Assembly (NCBI GenBank): GCA_944322615.1
Contig: CALUPH010000005.1
Coordinates: 1-64,000, forward strand
Source of the DNA: Candidatus Gastranaerophilales bacterium
GTDB taxonomy: Bacteria > Cyanobacteriota > Vampirovibrionia > Gastranaerophilales > Gastranaerophilaceae
Length of the DNA: 64,000 bases
Reading direction: 5' to 3'
How positions within the stretch are numbered: position 1 is the first letter of the stretch; every line of letters begins with the position of its first letter. Positions 24,630 through 33,058 of the stretch are shown here, one piece after another. The notes beneath the pieces are model-generated. The model was not told the origin of the DNA. It worked only from the letters and a program-made list of their open reading frames with translations, and made no database searches. The position numbers and the translations under genes were made by a program.

Positions 24630-25286
24630 TTATTTTATTGCTCCTGTAAGATTTTTGTATATTGTATCTATATCTAAGCTTGCATCTAATTTTGTTAATA
24701 ATCCTCTATCTGCATATAATTTAATTAATGGTTCTGTTTGTTCAAAATAAGTTGCGAATCTTTTTGTTGCAACTTCTTCTGTATCATCATCTCTTCTTGT
24801 TAATGTTCCGCCACACTTTTCACATTTTGTTTCATCTTTTAGTTGCATTGTCTTTAGATTGTATATTGCTCCACATTGGCTGCAAGAACGTCTGTTAACC
24901 AGTCTTTCTACTAATTTTTCTTGTGCTACTTCAAAATAAAATACTTGTGGTTTTACATTATTATCTTTGTCTATTTCTGATAAAATTTCATCCAAAGCAT
25001 ATGCTTGTTCTAAACTTCTTGGATATCCGTCTAAAATAAAGCCGTTTTTACAATCATCTTTTAATAGTCTGTTTTTTATTATTTTTGACACTAATTCTAT
25101 TGGAACAAGTTGACCTTTTTCCATAAAACTGTTTGCAAGCTTTCCTTCTTCACTTCCTGAAGCAACTGCTTCTCTTAAAAGAGAGCCTGTATCTATATGT
25201 GGAAGATTATATTCTTTTGATAATATTTTAGTTTGTGTTCCTTTTCCGCTTCCGGGTGGACCAATAAATATAAATTCTTTTTTCAT
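24630..25286 (-). CDS. adk: Adenylate kinase with zinc-binding LID
   Basis: It balances adenine nucleotides (ATP + AMP to 2 ADP). The P-loop is GPPGSGKGT (9-17) and the AMP site is visible as DTGSLLR and GYPRS. The LID carries four cysteines, C135, C138, C155 and C158, arranged as a structural zinc site as in Gram-positive and other long-form kinases. At 218 residues it is the long form. Although it follows secY as usual, a terminator and a separate promoter lie between them, so adk-map can be expressed independently. Confidence 0.96.
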   Translation of the reverse strand: MKKEFIFIGPPGSGKGTQTKILSKEYNLPHIDTGSLLREAVASGSEEGKLANSFMEKGQLVPIELVSKIIKNRLLKDDCKNGFILDGYPRSLEQAYALDEILSEIDKDNNVKPQVFYFEVAQEKLVERLVNRRSCSQCGAIYNLKTMQLKDETKCEKCGGTLTRRDDDTEEVATKRFATYFEQTEPLIKLYADRGLLTKLDASLDIDTIYKNLTGAIK

Positions 25287-25322
25287 TTTTCCGTCCTCGT
25301 GTCTTATATTTCTAACTAATCT

Positions 25323-25331
25323 ATTATATCA
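25323..25331 (-). promoter_or_regulatory. Extended -10 promoter of adk-map
   Basis: On the minus strand TGA-TATAAT (TATAAT at 25323-25328) lies about 37 bp before the adk start. This leaves room for the CGAGGA ribosome binding site. Confidence 0.55.
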
Positions 25332-25349
25332 CATCAATTTTTTTTGAAT

Positions 25350-25383
25350 AAAAGAAATGAACCTGAAAGGGTTCATTTCTTTT
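25350..25383 (-). terminator. Terminator after secY
   Basis: A 13-bp perfect stem AAAGAAATGAACC/GGTTCATTTCTTT closes the rpsE-secY transcript. The tail after it is T-rich. Confidence 0.7.
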
Positions 25384-25397
25384 ATTTTTTATTTTAT

Positions 25398-26741
25398 TTA
25401 TTGTTTCAAAAAGCTTTCATAATTTTTTGGAAGTAAGTTTGTTCTGACTTGATTTATAAAGTCTAACGCAACTCCAACCATAATTATTAATGATGTAGCA
25501 CCTATACCTTGAAGTGTTGTTATTCCTGTAATGTTACAAGAAATAGATGGAATCAAGGCTATGGTTGCTAAGCCCAAAGCTCCAATAAATGTTGTTTTAC
25601 TTAATATCTTATCTAAAGCTTCTGCAGTGGGTTTACCAGGTTTTATACCAGGTATTGATGAACCATATTTCTTTAGATTCGTTGCAATTTCCTTTGGTTG
25701 AAGATTTGGAATAATTGAAGCATAGAAAAATGTTAATCCAAAGATTAATAAGAAATAAATTATATTATATGTTATTTCAGATGGTCTCAAAAAATTTGAA
25801 AGACCTACTATGATATTTCTTAAAACATCATTGCTAATATTGGCATTTCCAAACAATTCCAATATCGTTGTAGGGAACAATAATATTGCGATTGCAAAAA
25901 TTATTGGCATTACACCACCAGGATTTAGTTTGAATGGTATAAATGTATTTGTTCCGCCATATACCTTATTTCCAACCTGTCTTCTTGGATTTACTATAAT
26001 AACTTTTCTTGCTGCTTCTTGCATAATTACAATGAATACCATTGTCGCAAAAAATATTAAAAGTAATAACAATAGACCAAGCTGCAAAGAGGTATCTTCT
26101 TGTATTAACATAACGGTCTTTTCTGCATAAAAAGGAATCTTTGAAATGATCCCGCAGAAAATAAGCATTGAAGCACCATTTCCAATTCCTCTTTCTGTCA
26201 TTAATTCTGCCATCCACATTGTTAATGCTGAACCTGCTGTCAATATGACTATTGAACCGATTGCAAATGCTACTAAATTTACATCGGGCATAATAGCACT
26301 ACGTGAAGTTTTTAGTAAATATACTACAAACACTAATGCTTGTATTGCGGCAATTACTATTGTAAACATTCTCGTATATTGTGATATCTTTCTTCTGCCA
26401 GCTTCACCTTCTTCTTTTTGTAATTGCTCTAAATGTGGTATTACTACTGCTAATAACTGCATAATAATTGACGCAGTTATATATGGACCTATACCTAGAG
26501 CAATTATAGATACATTCCCGATTGCACCACCGGAGAACATATCCAAAAAGCCGATAAGATTATTTGTTGCAGCAAGATTTGCCAAGTTTTGTCCATCTAT
26601 TCCAAATAATGGAAGTTGAGCACATAGTCTGAAAATCATAATCATTACCAGAGTGAATATGATTTTTGTTTTCAAACCTGCAATATTTAGATTTGATAAC
26701 ATAGCCTGTAAATTTTGCTGATTTGGCGTATATTGTTGCAT
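25398..26741 (-). CDS. secY: Protein translocase subunit SecY
   Basis: The pore-forming subunit of the Sec translocon in the inner membrane. The 447 residues hold ten membrane segments. Recognisable parts are the plug region after the first helix, DMFSGGAIGNVSIIALGIGP, ITASIIMQLL, WMAELMTERGIGNGASM and the cytosolic loop with KPGKPTAEAL. The N-terminus has a Gln/Asn-rich extension of about 20 residues before the first helix. Its ATG overlaps the rplO stop by one base (TAATG). Confidence 0.96.
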   Translation of the reverse strand: MQQYTPNQQNLQAMLSNLNIAGLKTKIIFTLVMIMIFRLCAQLPLFGIDGQNLANLAATNNLIGFLDMFSGGAIGNVSIIALGIGPYITASIIMQLLAVVIPHLEQLQKEEGEAGRRKISQYTRMFTIVIAAIQALVFVVYLLKTSRSAIMPDVNLVAFAIGSIVILTAGSALTMWMAELMTERGIGNGASMLIFCGIISKIPFYAEKTVMLIQEDTSLQLGLLLLLLIFFATMVFIVIMQEAARKVIIVNPRRQVGNKVYGGTNTFIPFKLNPGGVMPIIFAIAILLFPTTILELFGNANISNDVLRNIIVGLSNFLRPSEITYNIIYFLLIFGLTFFYASIIPNLQPKEIATNLKKYGSSIPGIKPGKPTAEALDKILSKTTFIGALGLATIALIPSISCNITGITTLQGIGATSLIIMVGVALDFINQVRTNLLPKNYESFLKQ

Positions 26742-27193
26742 TATACTAACTGAGCCTTTCCACCTGCTTTTTCAATTTTTTCTTTTGCTGATTCTGTAAA
26801 GTATCTTGCACTTACTGTTACTGCTTTAGTTAATTCGCCATTACCTAATACTCTTAGTGCTTCTGCTTTTGAAGATACTTTTCCTGCTTCTTTTAATGAT
26901 TCTAATGTAATTTCGTCAGCTTGTATATTAGCCAAGTCGCTTACATTAATTTCTGCATAGCACAATGCGTTAAAGTTTTTAAATCCTTTTAATTTTGGCA
27001 TTTGTCTGTAGCCTGGCATTTGACCACCTTCAAATCCTCTTTTTGATGATCTTCCGGCTCTTTGTCCTTCACCATTGTTTCCGCGACAAGATGTTTTTCC
27101 CCATCCTGATGATCTTCCGCGACCTACTCTTTTTATTTTTCCGGTAGAACCTTCAGCCGGTCTTAAATCTTCTATTTTAATTCTATCTGTCAT
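26741..27193 (-). CDS. rplO: 50S ribosomal protein L15 (uL15)
   Basis: An early-assembly protein of the large subunit. The Gly/Arg-rich N-terminus (GRGRSSGWGKTSCRGNNGEG) threads into 23S rRNA, and the globular part follows (KLKGFKNF, SLKEAGKVSS). The start is the ATG at 27193, with AAAGGTGA just upstream, rather than the in-frame GTG at 27202; this gives about 150 residues, the usual size. It lies between rpmD and secY in standard spc order. Confidence 0.95.
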   Translation of the reverse strand: MTDRIKIEDLRPAEGSTGKIKRVGRGRSSGWGKTSCRGNNGEGQRAGRSSKRGFEGGQMPGYRQMPKLKGFKNFNALCYAEINVSDLANIQADEITLESLKEAGKVSSKAEALRVLGNGELTKAVTVSARYFTESAKEKIEKAGGKAQLV

Positions 27194-27210
27194 TTTAATC
27201 ACCTTTCATA

Positions 27211-27393
27211 CTACTCAGCTACTTTTAGTAAATGAGGGATAGCATTAACCATACCCATTATTACTGCTGAATTTTCGTGTTCTACTGTTTGATCTTTTTT
27301 TGTTAAGCCCAGAGCTTTTGCTACTCTTCTTTGCTTTTCTGTTGAACCAATCAGGCTCTTTACTAATGTTATTTTTACTTTTTTATTTGCCAT
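27211..27393 (-). CDS. rpmD: 50S ribosomal protein L30 (uL30)
   Basis: A 60-residue large-subunit protein with the classical uL30 ferredoxin-like fold pattern: VKITLVKSLIGSTEKQRRVAKALGL up to the mid-part, ending in GMVNAIPHLLKV. GAGGAA precedes the ATG. It is in conventional order between rpsE and rplO. Confidence 0.94.
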   Translation of the reverse strand: MANKKVKITLVKSLIGSTEKQRRVAKALGLTKKDQTVEHENSAVIMGMVNAIPHLLKVAE

Positions 27394-27406
27394 TATTCAA
27401 TTCCTC

Positions 27407-27946
27407 TTAGTTAAGCATATCTTTTAATGATAAACCACGTCTTTTTGCTACTACATCAAATGGTTTTAATGCTTGTAGTGCATTTAATGTTGCATTTGCT
27501 GCGTTTAATGGTGATTTAGAACCAAGTGATTTACTTAATATGTTTTCTACACCTGCTAATTCTAATACTGCACGAACTGCACCGCCTGCAATAACTCCGG
27601 TACCTTGTGATGCCGGCTTTAACATTACACTTCCTGCTCCTGAACGGCCTGTTATAGGATGAGGAATTGTTGTTCTATATATTGGTACATTGATTAAATT
27701 TTTTCTTCCGTCAGCTACTGCTTTTTGGATTGCAATAATTACTTCTGCTGCTTTTGCACAGCCTACGCCTACTTGTCCGTTTTTGTTTCCTACTACTACA
27801 ATAGCTCTGAAACTTAATTTCTTACCGCCTTTTACAACTTTTGTAACTCTTCTTACTTGAATTACTTGTTCTTTCCATTCTGTTTGTTGTGGTTCAGCAG
27901 TTGTTTCAATTTTTCTTTTTTTAGATTTTACTTTTGTTTCTTCCAC
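27407..27946 (-). CDS. rpsE: 30S ribosomal protein S5 (uS5)
   Basis: uS5 acts in decoding fidelity and mRNA helicase activity at the entry channel. Both domains are clear: the S5 dsRNA-binding domain ([32 protein letters not shown]) and the C-terminal domain ([19 protein letters not shown]). The first ~20 residues are a Lys-rich extension. The start is GTG with AAAGAAAGG upstream. It heads the operon here; rplR and the other upstream spc genes are absent, and a structured leader precedes it. Confidence 0.95.
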   Translation of the reverse strand: MEETKVKSKKRKIETTAEPQQTEWKEQVIQVRRVTKVVKGGKKLSFRAIVVVGNKNGQVGVGCAKAAEVIIAIQKAVADGRKNLINVPIYRTTIPHPITGRSGAGSVMLKPASQGTGVIAGGAVRAVLELAGVENILSKSLGSKSPLNAANATLNALQALKPFDVVAKRRGLSLKDMLN

Positions 27947-27979
27947 TTTGATAACCTTTCTTTAAGTTTTTATTAATCC

Positions 27980-28046
27980 TAAAAAATAAAAAAACATGAC
28001 TATAAGGCTTTAGCTTACCTTAGTATAAGCACCTTTTTTACATGTT
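27980..28046 (-). promoter_or_regulatory. Structured leader/terminator upstream of rpsE
   Basis: On the minus strand an outer stem AACATG/CATGTT (28041-28046 with 27993-27998) encloses an inner stem TAAGG/CCTTA (28018-28022 with 28003-28007), directly followed by a long T-run. It can be the terminator of the upstream ftsQ operon or, since a TATAAT lies before it at 28084-28089, an attenuator in the rpsE leader. The sequence does not decide between these. Confidence 0.5.
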
Positions 28047-28083
28047 ATTGTTGGATTTTGATTTTTTCTGACCCTTTTATCGT

Positions 28084-28089
28084 ATTATA
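28084..28089 (-). promoter_or_regulatory. Candidate -10 box upstream of rpsE
   Basis: A perfect TATAAT on the minus strand lies 24 bp after the ftsQ stop and about 140 bp before rpsE. I see no good -35 at 17 bp, so it may be weak. Confidence 0.35.
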
Positions 28090-28112
28090 AAAAAAATATT
28101 TTGCAATACTTT

Positions 28113-28952
28113 TTATTCCATTTTTAAGTATTTTGAATCTTTCCAAGATAAATCAATGTATTGAATTTTTTCTGACATTTGTTTTATTTGAGGTAATATA
28201 TCGTGAATTGATTTTATTCGCTCAAATACTGAAACATCTATTTCTCCTAGTTTTAACTTCGCTGATTCAAGTTGTGCAAATGCATTATGCTTTATTCTTA
28301 AGTCTATGTATTCTACTTCCTCACCTGAGTATTCTTCTAATAGTTTTGCCAGTTTGTATAAGTTATTTATTTTTTCTACATCCCACTTTTCATAGTCATC
28401 ATTGTTTGTACCATATGTTAGGACCTTTACTGCTTTAAATTTATCAGACAAAGGTAAATATTCTCTTCCGATTAATTCTCCCGTTATTGCCAGTGCTGCT
28501 ACTGCAGGTGCTTCTTCTGATGGTGATATTGTTATTGCAGGTGTTACTTCTTCTACCATTACTACATATCTTGCAGGAAACCAGAATCTTCTTACATATG
28601 CACGTTTTACCGGTGATAATTGCTCTATTCCATTCGCTATTTCTGCAGGATTAATTTGATATATAGGTTTTTTCTCTATTGGAAATTTTTTCATTTCATT
28701 TAATATCTTTTTATCTGAAACTATTTCATTTCCTAATATCTCAATATGTTTTCCTACACCATTATCATATATGTTGTTTGGTAATAACCAATAATGACAT
28801 ATTGCAAGTCGATATGTCGCATAGAAAATAAAAAGAATGAATGCAAATCTTACTAATTTGTATATTCTTCTTATTGCAATTTCTCCGCGTCTTGCTTTTC
28901 TGCGCAGTTTTTGTTGCTTTATTCTTCTCTGTACGGCATAATCGTTTGACAT
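28113..28952 (-). CDS. ftsQ: FtsQ/DivIB-type division protein with POTRA domain
   Basis: A bitopic membrane protein of the divisome (279 residues). It has a very basic cytoplasmic tail (about 1-30), one membrane helix (about 33-52), then a periplasmic POTRA-like domain (IEILGNEIVSDKKILNEM, SPVKRAYVRRFWFP) and the FtsQ beta domain. Sequence identity in this family is low, so the call rests on topology, the POTRA pattern and its place directly after ddl. It overlaps ddl by one base. Confidence 0.85.
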   Translation of the reverse strand: MSNDYAVQRRIKQQKLRRKARRGEIAIRRIYKLVRFAFILFIFYATYRLAICHYWLLPNNIYDNGVGKHIEILGNEIVSDKKILNEMKKFPIEKKPIYQINPAEIANGIEQLSPVKRAYVRRFWFPARYVVMVEEVTPAITISPSEEAPAVAALAITGELIGREYLPLSDKFKAVKVLTYGTNNDDYEKWDVEKINNLYKLAKLLEEYSGEEVEYIDLRIKHNAFAQLESAKLKLGEIDVSVFERIKSIHDILPQIKQMSEKIQYIDLSWKDSKYLKME

Positions 28953-29899
28953 TATCTGTCTAATCCTGCATTATTTAATATCATTAATACTAAATCATCA
29001 TATGATATTCCCATTACTGCTGCTTGGGCTGGTAAATCACTTGTATCTGTCATTCCTGGGCTTGTATTTATTTCTAATATATAAGGTATTCCTTCTGATA
29101 TTAAGAAATCAACTCTGCTTACACCGCTGCATCCGCAAGCTTTGTATGCTTCTATTGCTTTTTCTTTTACTGATTTTGTCATCTCTTCTGATAATTCAGC
29201 CGGTAGTATAAATTCTGTCATACCTTTTGTATATTTTGCTTCGTAGTCATACCATTCATTTTTTGGTCTTAATTCAAGAATTTCAGTTGCAAATGTTTCT
29301 CCATTATTGTCTAATACGCCTACTGTTGCACAAATACCAACTAAAAATTCTTCTATAAGTATATCTTGATTGCATTTTGCTGATTTATTATATAATTCTT
29401 CAAGCTCTTCAGGTCTGTTTACTTTATACATTCCTATACTTGAACCCTCGCAAACAGGTTTTAACATTAGTGGGTATTTCAAGTCTTTTACTGCTTCTTT
29501 TACATTTTCTCCTTTTTTTACAAAAACAGATTTAATTAATGGCAGATTGTATTTTTTTAGTACTGTTTTTGTATATTCTTTATTTATGCAAGTTGCACTT
29601 GAAAATACTCCGCAACCTGTATATTCAATTCCTAATAACTCTAACGTGCCTTGTATACAGCCATCTTCTCCGTATTTGCCATGCAAGGCATTATATGCAA
29701 CTTTGATGCCTTTATCTATTAATGTTTTTCCTATATTTTTATCAACATCTATGAGTTCTGCATTCTTATAACCAAGTCTTTTTAATGCTTCGTATACGTT
29801 TTTACCTGAACGTAAAGAAACTTCTCTCTCGCTTGAAAGTCCTCCGCATAATACTGCTATTTTTGTGTCATTAGAATATTTTCTGTCATTGTTTCCCAT
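28952..29899 (-). CDS. ddl: D-alanine--D-alanine ligase
   Basis: An ATP-grasp enzyme that makes the D-Ala-D-Ala end of peptidoglycan precursors. Motifs are CGGLSSEREVSLRSG (14-33 region), HGKYGEDG (73-80), MLKPVCEGSS and the magnesium site EINTSPGMT. The omega loop reads YDYEAKY, with K202 and Y203. The tyrosine is the residue found in D-Ala-D-Ala ligases, whereas D-lactate-preferring enzymes have Phe here. The start overlaps murB by 43 bp, so the two are tightly coupled. Confidence 0.94.
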   Translation of the reverse strand: MGNNDRKYSNDTKIAVLCGGLSSEREVSLRSGKNVYEALKRLGYKNAELIDVDKNIGKTLIDKGIKVAYNALHGKYGEDGCIQGTLELLGIEYTGCGVFSSATCINKEYTKTVLKKYNLPLIKSVFVKKGENVKEAVKDLKYPLMLKPVCEGSSIGMYKVNRPEELEELYNKSAKCNQDILIEEFLVGICATVGVLDNNGETFATEILELRPKNEWYDYEAKYTKGMTEFILPAELSEEMTKSVKEKAIEAYKACGCSGVSRVDFLISEGIPYILEINTSPGMTDTSDLPAQAAVMGISYDDLVLMILNNAGLDR

Positions 29900-30777
29900 A
29901 ATTTGTACTCTTTCGTTCCTTTGTCACCTATATATTTTATTTCAGGTTGAAGTTCTATTGTGTATTTTTCTTTTACTGTTGAATACATTTTGTACATTAA
30001 TGTTATTACATCTTCTGATGTTGCGTTATTATAGTTTAAGATGAAATTAGCGTGATTTTCAAAAACTATTGCTCCGCCGGACTTTTCTCCTTTCATTTTA
30101 CATAAGTCTAAAAGTCTTCCCGCTGAATCATTTTCAGGATTTTTAAATATGCTTCCGGCATTTCCGTATGAAAGAGAAGGTTGATGTTGCTTTCTAAAAT
30201 CTATATTCCTTTTCATTATTTCTTCTATTTGTTCATTTGTACCTTCTTTGAGGGCAAATTCTGCATCAAGTACTATATATTTGGAATTAGATATCTTTGA
30301 TTTTCTGTATGAAAATTCCATTTCATTTTTATTGATTGTTTTAATCTCTTTTTTATTTAAATCGAAAACTCTTGCTGAAACAAATGTATCAGAAATGTAT
30401 TGGTTATGCGCTGAAGCATTCATGCATATCATACCGCCAAAACTTCCCGGAAATCCTATCAGAAACTCAAATCCGCTAAGACATCTTTTTTGGCATTCTT
30501 TTGATATAATCGGTCCTTTTACACCACATTCTATGTGTAGTTTTGTCCCTTGGAATGAAAAGTTGTTTATATTTTTTGTGATTATGATACTTTTGTCTAT
30601 GTAATCTGAACTAAAAAGTACATTAGAACAATTTCCTAAAACAATATCATATTCATCAGACTTGAGTAATTCTATTAACTCTTCAACTGTTTCGGGAAAT
30701 GCAACTTTTTTTACTATTCCGCCAATTCTGAAGGTTGATTCATTTTTTATTTCATAATTATTATATATTTCGACCAC
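29857..30777 (-). CDS. murB: UDP-N-acetylenolpyruvoylglucosamine reductase
   Basis: The FAD enzyme that reduces enolpyruvyl-UDP-GlcNAc to UDP-MurNAc using NADPH. The FAD-binding domain includes GNCSNVLFS, and GFEFLIGFPGSFGGMICMNA matches the diphosphate region. SYGNAGSIFKNP has the catalytic serine and LQPEIKYIG the catalytic glutamate. At 306 residues it fits the type II (short) MurB group. It starts with GTG immediately after the murC stop codon. Confidence 0.94.
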   Translation of the reverse strand: MVEIYNNYEIKNESTFRIGGIVKKVAFPETVEELIELLKSDEYDIVLGNCSNVLFSSDYIDKSIIITKNINNFSFQGTKLHIECGVKGPIISKECQKRCLSGFEFLIGFPGSFGGMICMNASAHNQYISDTFVSARVFDLNKKEIKTINKNEMEFSYRKSKISNSKYIVLDAEFALKEGTNEQIEEIMKRNIDFRKQHQPSLSYGNAGSIFKNPENDSAGRLLDLCKMKGEKSGGAIVFENHANFILNYNNATSEDVITLMYKMYSTVKEKYTIELQPEIKYIGDKGTKEYKLWETMTENILMTQK

Positions 30778-32172
30778 TTATTTTGCCTTTTCATATTCTT
30801 CATTTAATAACTTACCGAGCTTTGTTATTGTTCCTGCTCCAAGTGTAAGTACAATATCATTATTTCTTAGTTCTTTAAGTACTTTTTGAGGGATATTTTC
30901 TATTGAGCCTGATATATATTTACAATCATTATGTATTATCTCTTTTGAAAAATGTTCGGATGTTATACCTTCTATTTTATCCTCGCCGGCAGAATAAACA
31001 TCTGTAACTATTAACTTATCAGCAGAGTTAAATGAGTTCTTAAATTCGTCCCACAAGCTTTGAAGTCTTGAATATCTGTGTGGTTGGAAAATCGCAACAA
31101 TTCTTTGATTTTCTTTTTTACCTTTTTTTGCACTTTCAAGTGTTGTTTTTATTTCGCTTGGGTGGTGTGCGTAATCATCATATACTGTTATATCATTAAA
31201 TTCTGCAACTTTTTGAAAACGTCTGCCCATTCCTGTAAAACTATAAAAATATTTACTTATTTCTTTTACATTAACTTTTGCTGTTTTTAATGATACATAT
31301 ACTGCTAATGCATTATATACATTGTGTACACCGGGAATAGATAATTTTATAATATCAATTTTATTATCAGCATTGTATATATCAAATTCTGAACCAAAAC
31401 CATTATATTTTATATTTTTTGCGGTGTAATCAGCAGATTCTAATCCGAAAGTTATATAATTATATTTTGGATATAGTTTCATAAACTTTTTATTGCCGTC
31501 ATTATCATTATTTATTACTACAATTTGATTATGTTTATTTGACAGATATTTATTAAATGTTTTTGCCATGTCTTCAAATCCGTTTTTGTAATAATCCAGA
31601 TGATCTTCTTCCATATTATTTATTACGGCAATATCTGTTGAATATTTTTGAATTGTTCCGTCTGATTCGTCTAACTCTGCTATAAAATATTTATCTTCAT
31701 TATATGCACCATTTGTATTTATATCAGGGATTATTCCTCCAACCACGAATGAAGGATTAAGTCCTGCCTTTGACAATATATATGAGGCTAAGCCGCTTGT
31801 AGTTGTTTTGCCGTGAGTTCCGGAATAACCTATGAAATATGAATTTTCTCTTTCTGAAAACTCATCAGATATCATTTTTAATATATCTGAACGGTGATAA
31901 ATGTTTAATCCAAGTTCTTTCGCCTTTATAATTTCTACATTTGATGGTTTAATTGCACTACTTGCAACTACTATTATATTTGGTTTTATTAAATCAGGAT
32001 TATGTCCAATCGTTACTTTTACACCTTTTTCTTCAAGTAAATGTGTATATTTGCTTTCTTGCACATCTGAGCCGGTAACATTTGCGCCTCTTTCTATTAA
32101 ATATTTCGCAAGAGCACTCATTCCGACTCCGCCTATTGCAATAAAATGAAAACTCTTATTATCAAGATTCAT
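30778..32172 (-). CDS. murC: UDP-N-acetylmuramate--L-alanine ligase
   Basis: It adds the first amino acid to UDP-MurNAc. The N-terminal UDP-binding Rossmann domain begins IAIGGVGMSALA, the ATP P-loop is GTHGKTTT (118-125), and NNMEEDHLDYY and YDDYAHHPSEI are Mur-ligase hallmarks. The frame opens at a TTG at 32187, but the ATG at 32172 has GAAAG upstream and starts the normal N-terminus, giving 464 residues. It is the first gene of the murC-murB-ddl-ftsQ operon, with a TATAAT at 32209-32214 upstream. Confidence 0.95.
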   Translation of the reverse strand: MNLDNKSFHFIAIGGVGMSALAKYLIERGANVTGSDVQESKYTHLLEEKGVKVTIGHNPDLIKPNIIVVASSAIKPSNVEIIKAKELGLNIYHRSDILKMISDEFSERENSYFIGYSGTHGKTTTSGLASYILSKAGLNPSFVVGGIIPDINTNGAYNEDKYFIAELDESDGTIQKYSTDIAVINNMEEDHLDYYKNGFEDMAKTFNKYLSNKHNQIVVINNDNDGNKKFMKLYPKYNYITFGLESADYTAKNIKYNGFGSEFDIYNADNKIDIIKLSIPGVHNVYNALAVYVSLKTAKVNVKEISKYFYSFTGMGRRFQKVAEFNDITVYDDYAHHPSEIKTTLESAKKGKKENQRIVAIFQPHRYSRLQSLWDEFKNSFNSADKLIVTDVYSAGEDKIEGITSEHFSKEIIHNDCKYISGSIENIPQKVLKELRNNDIVLTLGAGTITKLGKLLNEEYEKAK

Positions 32173-32235
32173 AGGTTTTTCTTTCAACTAATCTACATGT
32201 TATATTTTATTATAAAAACAAAAGCTTAAGATGTT

Positions 32236-32907
32236 TTATTTATTTTTTTCTTTTTCTTTCTGTCTTTCATATTCTAAACGGTTTATTCTGACTTGTTCAT
32301 CTTGAATTGTTCTGTTTACTTCTCTTCTTATGAGATTTTTCATACAATTATCAAAATCTTTTGGATAGTATGTCTTACACATATTGTAACCGCTTTGAAA
32401 GTTATATCTTCTTAAATACCAATACTCATATAATGGTACAATCTCTTTTTGATATCTTGTACTTACACTTGCTGTTATATTTTCAGGTAAAGGTGATGTA
32501 TATGCCATATTTATTGGAACTATCTGCTTCCAGTACATATCAAAAACTGCATCTTCTATTTCTTTTTCATAGCAGCATCTTCTTCTTACATCATATTTAT
32601 ATTTTTTTCCGTTGTACCTTGTAACTAATGAAACTATTGTTCCTTCTTGTCCGTTTAGTAGGTTGTATATTTGATCTTCATACAAATATTTTGTCTTCTT
32701 TTTATCTATTGATATAATTTCACTTCCTAATGGAATCTTTCTTTCTTCTGCAGGTGAATTTGGTAAAAATTCCTGTATAAAGCTTTTATTATTTGTATGG
32801 TCTTTAAATAATTTTATTCCTATTCCGCAGTTTGTATATGCTTGGCAACTTAGTGCATAGGTACATAATATAATTCCGATTATTAATAATGTAATCTTTT
32901 TATTCAT
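32236..32907 (-). CDS. Exported PDZ-domain protein
   Basis: A 223-residue protein with a signal peptide (about 1-23, KK then LLIIGIILCTYAL, cleavage after CQA). A single PDZ-like module follows (about 25-110: GIGIKLF, FLPNSPAEERKIPLGSEIISID), then a Cys/Arg/Tyr-rich helical tail of unknown fold. There is no protease domain. It probably binds peptides or partners in the periplasm. GAGGAGAG precedes the ATG. It has its own promoter and is divergent from the symporter gene. Confidence 0.78.
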   Translation of the reverse strand: MNKKITLLIIGIILCTYALSCQAYTNCGIGIKLFKDHTNNKSFIQEFLPNSPAEERKIPLGSEIISIDKKKTKYLYEDQIYNLLNGQEGTIVSLVTRYNGKKYKYDVRRRCCYEKEIEDAVFDMYWKQIVPINMAYTSPLPENITASVSTRYQKEIVPLYEYWYLRRYNFQSGYNMCKTYYPKDFDNCMKNLIRREVNRTIQDEQVRINRLEYERQKEKEKNK

Positions 32908-32926
32908 ATAACTCTCCTCTTACACT

Positions 32927-32955
32927 ATTATAGTTGTATTTTTTTTATTACACAA
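32927..32955 (-). promoter_or_regulatory. Promoter of the PDZ protein gene
   Basis: On the minus strand TTGTGT lies exactly 17 bp before a perfect TATAAT (32927-32932), about 20 bp before the ATG. Confidence 0.5.
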
Positions 32956-32960
32956 ATTAT

Positions 32961-32981
32961 AACTTTTTTGTCAAAAAAGTT
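32961..32981. repeat. Perfect inverted repeat in a divergent promoter region
   Basis: AACTTTTTT and AAAAAAGTT are separated by 3 nt, between the PDZ-protein and symporter promoters. It may be an operator or a hairpin; no regulator is known. Confidence 0.35.
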
Positions 32982-32999
32982 TTTCAATTTGTTAAATGG

Positions 33000-33028
33000 T
33001 TGAATTATTCTTTAAATAATTGTACAAT
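33000..33028 (+). promoter_or_regulatory. Promoter of the symporter gene
   Basis: TTGAAT (33000-33005), exactly 17 bp, TACAAT (33023-33028). Transcription would start near 33035 and includes the AAGAGGT ribosome binding site. Confidence 0.65.
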
Positions 33029-33058
33029 TAGGGCACTTTAGTATGATAAGAGGTATTT

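Noticed and set aside
16645-29899. Vancomycin-resistance-like D-Ala-D-Lac system (VanH-like dehydrogenase plus ligase)
   Set aside because: The ligase omega loop has Lys-Tyr, as in D-Ala-D-Ala enzymes, there is no VanX, and the genes are 11 kb apart.
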